Assembly: GCF_018128545.1 (NCBI RefSeq)
Contig: NZ_JAGSND010000010.1
Span: 1 to 64,000 of the forward strand
DNA length: 64,000 nt
Direction of reading: 5' to 3'
Origin: Sinanaerobacter chloroacetimidivorans
Lineage (GTDB): Bacteria > Bacillota > Clostridia > Peptostreptococcales > Anaerovoracaceae
Shown: positions 17,592 through 24,094 of the stretch, piece by piece
How positions within the stretch are numbered: position 1 is the first letter of the stretch
How the letters are laid out: each line of letters opens with the position of its first letter
Notes under the pieces: model-generated
Database searches by the model: none
The model's input: the letters and a program-made list of their open reading frames with translations, nothing else
What the model was told of the DNA's origin: nothing
Translations under genes and position numbers: made by a program

Positions 17592-17984
17592 ATGATTTAT
17601 ATACAAGAAGATGGTCAATACATAATAGTGAAATGTGAAAAGTGTGGAGCAGAACATAGAAAGCATAGGGTTTCTTATAAAAAATACGGTGACGAGTTTC
17701 ATTTTAATCCTCCGATATCCTGCTCCTGCGGTATAACTGAAAGAATTGTATCTAAGGAATCTCCAAATCCCAGTACTACTCAACCACAAGATTATGATGT
17801 AATAAAGTGTCCACAATGTGGATCAACACAAATTCATGCATCAAATAAAGGATTTGGATTGGGAAAAGCAGCGATAGGGGGTATAGCATTAGGCCCAGTT
17901 GGATTACTAGGTGGTTTTGCTGGTAGTCAGAAAGTAATGATCACTTGTTTACAATGTGGTCATAGATGGAAATCTGGGTCGTAG
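17592..17984 (+). CDS. Zinc-ribbon protein with glycine-rich segment
   Basis: 130 residues, start supported by TTGGAGGG. N-terminal zinc ribbon (CEKCGAEH...CSCG), then a second ribbon CPQCGSTQIHAS...CLQCGHRW whose two halves are separated by a Gly-rich hydrophobic segment (GKAAIGGIALGPVGLLGGF). The same ribbon in the preceding gene lacks most of this segment. The glycine stretch could be a membrane hairpin. Cellular role unknown. Confidence 0.65.
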   Translation: MIYIQEDGQYIIVKCEKCGAEHRKHRVSYKKYGDEFHFNPPISCSCGITERIVSKESPNPSTTQPQDYDVIKCPQCGSTQIHASNKGFGLGKAAIGGIALGPVGLLGGFAGSQKVMITCLQCGHRWKSGS

Positions 17985-18615
17985 AAACTTGACCCCTATT
18001 CAGAAAATAGCACTTGCTGAAAAATATCGTAGTATGTTTGAGAAACAGGCTAAAGAAAATAAACAGGTAGCGGCAGATAAAATGAATAATACGTTTTCGG
18101 AAAATTTGCCAAAAACGATAGATAATCCTATCGACACCCGTAAAGAACTCGCCAAAATCGCTGGTGTTTCAGATCGTACATATGACAAGGGGCGTAAGAT
18201 TTTAGAATCTAACAATGAAGTAGTAAAACAAGAAGTTCTGACTGGAAAGAAATCTATAGATGCGGCGTATAAAGAAATTAATCCGCCAAAACCAACTTCT
18301 AATCCGAAACAATTAGTACAGGTTAAGGAAACTGCCCGTATTTGTACCTGCTGCGATAGTGAAAAACCTATAGTTGATTTTTTTGGAGATGACAAAGTTT
18401 GTAAGGATTGTAAACGTAAAAGTTTAGATACTCAACAGGAATCTCAAGGTGGTGGAGCTTTTAAAAATGTTGCTACCGGAGAATTAATAAAGTCAAACAC
18501 AATCGGTTTAGATGAAGATATTTTAGCTGAAATAAAAACAGAAAAGAATGCGTTTGATTACGTTGTTCCTGAACGTGAAATAGAATGGAAATTTGCGTCC
18601 CTAAACAATATTTAG
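17956..18615 (+). pseudogene. ParB-like partition/plasmid protein, N-terminal part missing
   Basis: Residues from GRRNLTPIQKIALAEKY to KKSIDAAYKEI match the DNA-binding second half of ParB-type proteins (helix-turn-helix DTRKELAKIAGVSDRTYDKGRKIL), but the nuclease-like ParB domain that should precede it is absent. Homology begins almost exactly where the previous zinc-ribbon gene ends, as if two genes were joined by deletion. The C-terminus adds a CxxC...CxxC zinc knuckle (CTCCDSE...CKDCK). Confidence 0.55.
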
Positions 18616-19240
18616 TCTTCAATACCCACTAAACAGTAATTAGTAGGGTAATTTTTCAGTAGTAGACAAACTGTCGAGTACCCAAAGTGTAACCAAATTG
18701 GATACAGTTGAAAGGGTGTCACATTTCGTTACTCCCTTATCATTAGCAGTATTAACCAGTTTGGTTAACGAACAGAGACCCATTTACAACTCTGTGTAGG
18801 GGTCTTGAGTGACGTGTATAAATTGTTTCTGGCGAAAGTGGAACACTTATATTCTTTTTAAACAAAACAGGCTGTAAGGGGTTGATATATAAAGTGGGTA
18901 TTTTTATAGAGGAAAATCAATGCTTATTAACCTGTGTCAGATAAAGCTTCAGTATGTCCTAATTGTGGATATCCAATGAATGAGAAATTGAAAAAATGAT
19001 CAAGGCATTATATTATATACAACAGAAGATATTCAAAAAATGTTTAAATTAGGTCGAGATAAAACATATCAGTTAAAAATTCTAAAGGTTTTCCTACAAT
19101 TCAAATTGGAAAAACTTCTTACATACCAAAGGATAAATTAGAGAAATGGATAAATGGTAATGTTGGAAAACATGTTGGAATTTTTTAATAGATAAGGCTT
19201 AAGGTAATAATAAATCCTAATGTTACGAAAGAGGGCAAAT
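18616..19240 (+). other. Degenerate region with gene remnants
   Basis: No intact gene. It contains an inverted repeat (TTAACCA 18752-18758 with TGGTTAA 18762-18768), a broken zinc-ribbon end (about 18929-19000, reading VCPNCGYPMNEKLKK) and a frameshifted HTH gene. A stretch near 18770-18885 is a diverged copy of 19470-19560, sharing ACAGGCTGTAA and AAATTGTTTCTG. Confidence 0.5.
18998..19188 (+). pseudogene. Excisionase-type HTH protein remnant, copy 1
   Basis: Reads TTEDIQKMFKLGRDKTYQLK, then after a -1 shift NSKGFPTIQIGKTSYIPKDK and LEKWI: an HTH_17 DNA-binding domain of the Xis/MerR-like type broken by a 1-nt deletion in the middle. Confidence 0.6.
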
Positions 19241-19396
19241 ATGAAAATGGAAGATATAATAATGTTAAATGACCATCAGTATACATGCATAGATGGAAAA
19301 TTTAAAGTAATCGTTACATTTAATAAAGACGGAAAAGATTTTGAAGAATCATTTCATGAATATTTTAAAATGATGTTAGATAAAGAGTTTAGCTAA
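19241..19396 (+). CDS. Small element-encoded protein
   Basis: 51 residues (MKMEDIIMLNDHQYTCIDGK, then FKVIVTFNKDGKDFEE). AGAGGG lies 6 bases before the ATG. The shape, a beta hairpin followed by an acidic helix, is typical of short proteins coded after HTH/excisionase genes in clostridial integrative elements; it recalls TnpW-like proteins but the match is weak. It lies between two broken HTH copies. Confidence 0.6.
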   Translation: MKMEDIIMLNDHQYTCIDGKFKVIVTFNKDGKDFEESFHEYFKMMLDKEFS

Positions 19397-19561
19397 TAGC
19401 TAGGCTCTTATGGTAGTTGTTGTATAGCATGTATTTTATATATTTACCACAAACAATAGTTTGATAGACCTGCTTACAATCTTGTAAGACTGTTTTTAGG
19501 CTCGTAGAAATTGTTTCTGATAAAAGTGGAATTACTTTTAAATAAAAACAGGCTGTAAAGC

Positions 19562-19737
19562 TCGATTTTACAAAAAATATTTGATTGTGGCAAACGACAA
19601 ATGTATCAATTCACTCTAGCGGATTCCCAAAAATTCAACTAGGAAGGAAATGTTACATTCCGAAAGACCGATTTGAAAAATGGTTGAATCTAAATGTTGC
19701 GAAAACGATAAATCAAGTGAAATTGCTCAGACAATAA
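19562..19737 (+). pseudogene. Excisionase-type HTH protein remnant, copy 2
   Basis: Reads LQKIFDCGKRQMYQF, then in the next frame HSSGFPKIQLGRKCYIPKDR and FEKWLN. It is the same domain as copy 1 and broken at the same place, between the two helical halves. Confidence 0.6.
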
Positions 19738-19880
19738 GGAAGATTTAGATATTATTTTGCCGAAAGATGTATAATGATAGAATGCTCTTTAAAATGCTTG
19801 AACATGTTAGAATTAAAAGTAAATGTTTCCACATTAAAGAATAATACCTATGCAATGCTAAAAGAAGGAGTGTTGAACAA

Positions 19881-21005
19881 ATGAAAAAGAGCATGATAAT
19901 TACTACAACAAACTCGGTTGAAGGAAAAGAAATTATTGAATATCTTGGAATTATTTCTGATAGAATTGTTGTTGGTGCGGGTTTGTTCTCTGAATTCTTT
20001 GCTAGTTTTACAGATTTGGTCGGGGGGAGATCTGGAAAATTTGAAGCAAGAATGAATGAATTATACAATCATTTAATGTCATCTTTAGAAGCTCAAGCGC
20101 GAAAAATAAAAGCCGATGCAGTTATAGGGTTGAAAGTTGATATGGACGAAATAAGCGGAAAGAATTCACAAATGTTTATGATATCAGGGGTCGGAACCGC
20201 CGTAAAATTAAGTTGTGATGATTGCGAGAATAATGAAGAAGAATTAACAAACGAAGAAGTTATAGTGACAGAAGATGAGATAAAGCAAAATGTTTTTAAG
20301 CTTGAGGTAGAAGAAACTTTGCCTATAATTGAGAATTCATTTGCTAATAGCAAAATATATTCATTGACAAGTGAACTGATTTCAAAAGCATATGACTTGG
20401 GATATATAGATAAGGACTTTGTTCTAAAACTATTACCCCATATCTCAGACATAAACCAAGAAGGGATAACCGAGGAGGTAGAGTGTTTAAATAAATTTAT
20501 TACATATTTAAAATCATACTATCTTGAAGATTGTCATTTTATATTAACTAAATATATCAAAGATGGGTTGCTGAATGGAAGAAGAGAATTCCATAAGTCC
20601 TGGAAAGCTTTTGCGCAGAATATTTCTTTTCCTTACTCAGAAATATATAAATTAATAAATGAAATTAACTTTGTAAATTGGGAGGATTATGTTTTTCCAT
20701 TATTAGAAAGAAGGGTGACGACTTATTATAAAAAAGACATAGATTATATTCTAAAAATACTTGAACAATTGGATAATTTGGAACCCATAAATGTCACAAT
20801 TGAAACTCAAAGAAATGGTTTGAAATCCTTCCAAGTATGGGTGTGTCCTTATTGTGGGAACAAAAATGCAATTGATGATAAATCATGCTCAAAATGTAAA
20901 ACTGACAAAAAAGGATTCAAGCCAGATTTTGAAAGAAACTTACAAAGAATTAAAGCAAGGTTAGATGTAATTGCTAAAATAGCAAAAAGTAAGATGTTGA
21001 AATGA
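19881..21005 (+). CDS. YbjQ-domain protein with C-terminal zinc ribbon
   Basis: 374 residues. Residues about 1-105 are a YbjQ/UPF0145 domain (GIISDRIVVGAGLFSEFFAS, ADAVIGLKVDMDEISGK, ISGVGTAVKL), a pentameric ring fold of unclear role. Residues about 110-320 are helical and acidic. The end has a zinc ribbon WVCPYCGNKNAIDDKSCSKC. AAAGGAG precedes the ATG by 9-10 bases. It has its own terminator and sits back to back with the repressor. Stand-alone YbjQ proteins are usually about 110 residues, so this is an enlarged version. Confidence 0.8.
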   Translation: MKKSMIITTTNSVEGKEIIEYLGIISDRIVVGAGLFSEFFASFTDLVGGRSGKFEARMNELYNHLMSSLEAQARKIKADAVIGLKVDMDEISGKNSQMFMISGVGTAVKLSCDDCENNEEELTNEEVIVTEDEIKQNVFKLEVEETLPIIENSFANSKIYSLTSELISKAYDLGYIDKDFVLKLLPHISDINQEGITEEVECLNKFITYLKSYYLEDCHFILTKYIKDGLLNGRREFHKSWKAFAQNISFPYSEIYKLINEINFVNWEDYVFPLLERRVTTYYKKDIDYILKILEQLDNLEPINVTIETQRNGLKSFQVWVCPYCGNKNAIDDKSCSKCKTDKKGFKPDFERNLQRIKARLDVIAKIAKSKMLK

Positions 21006-21011
21006 TTTAAT

Positions 21012-21054
21012 ACCCCTGCTCCGGTTGATCGGTGGCAGGGGTTTAATAATTTTA
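21012..21054 (+). terminator. Terminator between convergent YbjQ and repressor genes
   Basis: ACCCCTGC (21012-21019) pairs with GCAGGGGT (21035-21042), followed by TTAATAATTTT. Confidence 0.8.
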
Positions 21055-21071
21055 GAAATTAAATTATATGG

Positions 21072-22076
21072 TTAGATTAGTTCTTGCTTTTTCTCATCAA
21101 TTTTTGTTCCATATTCTTTTACTAATTTATCAATATCTTTAATAAAAGAGCGTTTTACATCAATATCCAATTCCTTTAAAGGTGTAAGATCAATGCCGAA
21201 TAATCCAAATACTAAAGGAGTATCGGCTTGAAGGTTTTTGGTCAAAATATCAAGTTTTCCATTGGCATATTCTATATTAAGATTTGAGAAACTTTCTATT
21301 CTTCTCTGGATTTGATTAATGTAGCCTTCATTTAATTTATCAAAATCTGTTAAGATTTCTTCAACTTCTTCTTGACTGTGTGTTTTCCGTAATAGTTCAT
21401 TTTTCTTAGAAATTGAATAAAACTTATAAGTGGTTAAAATATTTGTTGTTTCTTCAAAAGTAGATTTAAAATCTTCGCTCTTATATTTTAATAGGTTATA
21501 AAGAAAGGCTTGCAATGTAGTATAGTTTGTTGTTGTTTTCTTTTTTGAGAGAATGTCTTCTATTTCATTTAATGAAATATCCATTATAATGAACGGTGAT
21601 TCATTATGAGGGTAGTGCCATACCTTTTTTTCATATGTTGATAAATCAAGAGTATAGTCTTTTAAATCTTCATTTAAATTAACTCGGGCTACAACTTCAG
21701 AAATTGAAAGGTTATTTTCAACCAGCAAGGCATTAATGTGTTCAATTAATTCAGGCGGAATAGGTATTTGCCGATATACCGTATCGAAATTTTGCAACCA
21801 TTCTTGTTGCTCTATCTCACGCTTACTAAATTCTAAAGTACATTTGCCTATAAATTCGTCGAAACGTGAATGAGATTGTTCTTCCGGCACAATGTAAGAA
21901 AAAATTCTAAAAAATTCATCGGTAGAAATTTTCTTTATATCGCCTTTTTCAAGCTTAGAAATATAACTAGTGCTCTTATTAATGAAAGTTGCGACATCTT
22001 TTGATGCAACTTTATATTCTTGTCTTAAGTCTTTCAAAGCTAGGGCTAATTCTTTTGTTATTTTAATAGTAGCCAT
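21072..22076 (-). CDS. XRE-family regulator, probable prophage repressor
   Basis: 334 residues. An N-terminal HTH of the XRE/Cro-CI type (LALKDLRQEYKVASKDVATF, then STSYISKLEKGD; residues about 8-62) is followed by a long helical domain of unknown fold without the usual LexA/CI-type serine protease. It is transcribed leftward, away from a consensus rightward promoter flanked by direct repeats, the expected place for the lysogeny repressor. Induction by self-cleavage is therefore unlikely; partner proteins or ligand would be needed. AAGGAG precedes the ATG. Confidence 0.8.
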   Translation of the reverse strand: MATIKITKELALALKDLRQEYKVASKDVATFINKSTSYISKLEKGDIKKISTDEFFRIFSYIVPEEQSHSRFDEFIGKCTLEFSKREIEQQEWLQNFDTVYRQIPIPPELIEHINALLVENNLSISEVVARVNLNEDLKDYTLDLSTYEKKVWHYPHNESPFIIMDISLNEIEDILSKKKTTTNYTTLQAFLYNLLKYKSEDFKSTFEETTNILTTYKFYSISKKNELLRKTHSQEEVEEILTDFDKLNEGYINQIQRRIESFSNLNIEYANGKLDILTKNLQADTPLVFGLFGIDLTPLKELDIDVKRSFIKDIDKLVKEYGTKIDEKKQELI

Positions 22077-22178
22077 AATATCACTCCTTTTTACAATTAA
22101 TATAGCATAAAAAAATTCTAAAAGTCAATAAATCGGTAAATATTTAAATAAATAATATAAAATTCAATAATTAAATAT

Positions 22179-22235
22179 AAATTTACTAATAAATTTACTA
22201 AATCATCTTGACATTAAATTCTGTCGTGCTATAAT
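22179..22235 (+). promoter_or_regulatory. Early rightward promoter with tandem operator repeats
   Basis: TTGACA (22208-22213), 16 bases, TATAAT (22230-22235) with TGC before it (extended -10). Just upstream AAATTTACTAA is repeated with a 12-bp period (22179-22189 and 22191-22201), candidate sites for the divergent XRE repressor. Confidence 0.75.
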
Positions 22236-22463
22236 CAAAAATGTAAGGAGCAATACAAACACAAATTAATCCCGTCTGATGATGGCTTGCCGGGTACAAG
22301 CCGAAATCTCTTAAAGAAGATCACGGGAATCCGTCACCACAAGGGGAAGAGGTGCCTTGTTGAAATAAATTAGTACCTTGAAAACTGAATAAAGAAGCGT
22401 AAATTTGCGAGACAAGCTGACCAGCTGACGGAATTACAGCTACCGGCACTGAGCTGACAGGCT
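22236..22463 (+). other. Long structured leader downstream of early promoter
   Basis: About 230 bases without a gene. It has hairpin GGCTTG...CAAGCC near 22285-22303, a boxA-like ACCTTGAAAACTGAATAAAG around 22376, and three copies of AGCTGAC (22415-22421, 22423-22429, 22452-22458). Similar leaders occur before regulated operons of clostridial mobile elements; attenuation or antitermination is possible. Confidence 0.4.
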
Positions 22464-22505
22464 ATGTTTATTACCTATGATAATAGAAAGGGAATGGTAC
22501 ATGCG

Positions 22506-22835
22506 ATGATAAATAAGGAAGAATTATTAAATCTGTTACAAGAATATAACTACTATATAATTACCAAACTAGTGGATTTACAATCTCAATCAAAACGAAA
22601 ACGAGGAATTATGCAAAGGGCGGTTTATCATAATGTAAAGTTACAATGGAATGGATCAGTGTTTAAATTCTGGAATAGTGAGAATGACGACAACATAATG
22701 TATTTAAATTCCGACATAACAAATTTCGAACTTATAAGGGACGATAGGAACAAGGATATTTTGAAAGTTTACATAACTGATTGTCCAGAAGTTGTAGAAA
22801 TGAGCTGCGGTAGGCATCATCATTGGGGGGCGTAA
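22506..22835 (+). CDS. Hypothetical early protein
   Basis: 109 residues from the ATG at 22506 (MINKEELLNLLQEYNYY); in-frame ATGs at 22494 and 22464 also exist and GAAAGGG lies at 22486, so the start is uncertain. Mixed alpha/beta, ends CGRHHHWGA with a His cluster that could bind metal. First gene after the early promoter; not recognised. Confidence 0.6.
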   Translation: MINKEELLNLLQEYNYYIITKLVDLQSQSKRKRGIMQRAVYHNVKLQWNGSVFKFWNSENDDNIMYLNSDITNFELIRDDRNKDILKVYITDCPEVVEMSCGRHHHWGA

Positions 22836-23331
22836 TTATAAAGTTATTTACTCTCCATAAAAAGCAAAATGTTTTAAATGTAAATAATTAGGGTATTTAT
22901 ATTGTGCTGGTTGAAACATTAATCTGTTTTCCCGATAATATACCTATCAAACAGCCCACGTTCCAGTGGGTAATTTCCATTAAATAATTTAATATGAACA
23001 ACTTGAATATGACGGCTTTGGTGCAATCTGTAGGGTGATTAATCTCAACCTGTAGATTTTCTACACCTTAAAACAGGATTTCGCTTTATAGCATATGCTA
23101 TAAAGTTTGATATCTTGGCTTTGTGCGCTAATTTTTCGGGGCGTAATTCGTTATTGCTATTTTAGAATTTGGAAGGAGTGATGCACTTGATTGTAGACCA
23201 CAACCAATAAAAATGCTGTTCCTTAAACTGATGTTGGCGCATCAGTGGGACAAGCACACATAAAATAAATCCAGAATTAAGTATAACACTAAGGTGTTGA
23301 AATTTCAACACAAATAGAAAGGATGAAAACA
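22836..23331 (+). other. Noncoding early region with palindromes
   Basis: No gene found. It holds a small hairpin CCCAC...GTGGG (22955-22970), a 22-bp perfect palindrome at 23084-23105 (core TTTATAGCATATGCTATAAA), and an 18-bp perfect palindrome GTGTTGAAATTTCAACAC at 23294-23311. GGAAGGAG near 23170 precedes only tiny frames (8 and 16 codons) that could be leader peptides at most. Confidence 0.5.
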
Positions 23332-23715
23332 ATGGAAACAATTATCATTAACGCAAGATTAATATTACTAGAGTTAGTAAAGAAAAATCAAGATGTAAAC
23401 GCAAAAAAATTAATGGAGCAGGTATCGTTAGGCCAAGAACAAACAGAATTAGCATTACAATTTCTAGTCGAACATGGGCTTTCTAAATTTAAAATTGAAG
23501 GTAAATTTGAATATAAAACAGTCTCAATCACCCCAATAGGAAGGGACATAGCCGAAGAATGGCGCAATGAAGATAGATGGCAACTGGTCATTCAAGTCTG
23601 TAAACAGTTAGACAATTTCTCGTATCGGATACTTCCAAAGGTTTTAGAAAAAATAATTGATGCTGACATAGATAAACATATATACAGACAAAAAGGCACA
23701 CTTCAGTATGAGTAA
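23332..23715 (+). CDS. Winged-helix-like hypothetical protein
   Basis: 127 residues starting METIIINARL; AGAAAGG stands 9 bases upstream, which favours 23332 over the ATG at 23323. Residues 15-65 look like a winged helix (KKLMEQVSLGQEQTELALQF, then LVEHGLSKFKIEG). An 18-bp palindrome lies just upstream. Probably an early regulator. Confidence 0.6.
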   Translation: METIIINARLILLELVKKNQDVNAKKLMEQVSLGQEQTELALQFLVEHGLSKFKIEGKFEYKTVSITPIGRDIAEEWRNEDRWQLVIQVCKQLDNFSYRILPKVLEKIIDADIDKHIYRQKGTLQYE

Positions 23716-23914
23716 ACCCAAGATAATTAAAGATGATAATGAGCCGGAACCGATTTCAGACACAAGCCTTTATTGGTATGAAAAAAGTAAATATATGTAT
23801 CAATTAGGCATGATGGCTATGAACAAATATTTTGATATGGAAAATAAATACTACCAAGTTTGTTTATTAGCTTCATTATTTGAAGTACCTGTAGGCAGCA
23901 GAACGTTACAGTGA
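23708..23914 (+). CDS. Small hypothetical protein
   Basis: 68 residues, overlapping the preceding gene by 8 bases, which suggests translational coupling. Acidic N-terminus and a tyrosine/methionine-rich helix (YWYEKSKYMYQLGMMAMNKY). Not recognised. Confidence 0.55.
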   Translation: MSKPKIIKDDNEPEPISDTSLYWYEKSKYMYQLGMMAMNKYFDMENKYYQVCLLASLFEVPVGSRTLQ

Positions 23915-23944
23915 AAAAGTATTGGGGGTAGGCATACCGCTTAT

Positions 23945-23964
23945 CCCCTCTATTGCTGGAGGGG
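23945..23964 (+). other. GC-rich hairpin upstream of polymerase gene
   Basis: CCCCTC (23945-23950) pairs with GAGGGG (23959-23964). No T-run follows, so it is not a simple terminator. The surrounding 180 bases have no gene. Confidence 0.4.
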
Positions 23965-24094
23965 TCGCATTGTTTGAAGATGTGATTACCTCAAATGGGC
24001 ACACATCAGTTCTATATCACTCTAAGTCATCTCTGCGGCTCCCGAACCTAACGCCGAACATATTTATTAAAACTTATGATGAAATTAAGAAAGG

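Noticed and set aside
19010-19700. Programmed frameshift in the two HTH copies because both break at the same point
   Set aside because: Neither junction has a canonical slippery heptamer (TTAAAAAT and CAATTCAC), the sequences at the two junctions differ, and the copies lie in an already degenerate region; decay is simpler.
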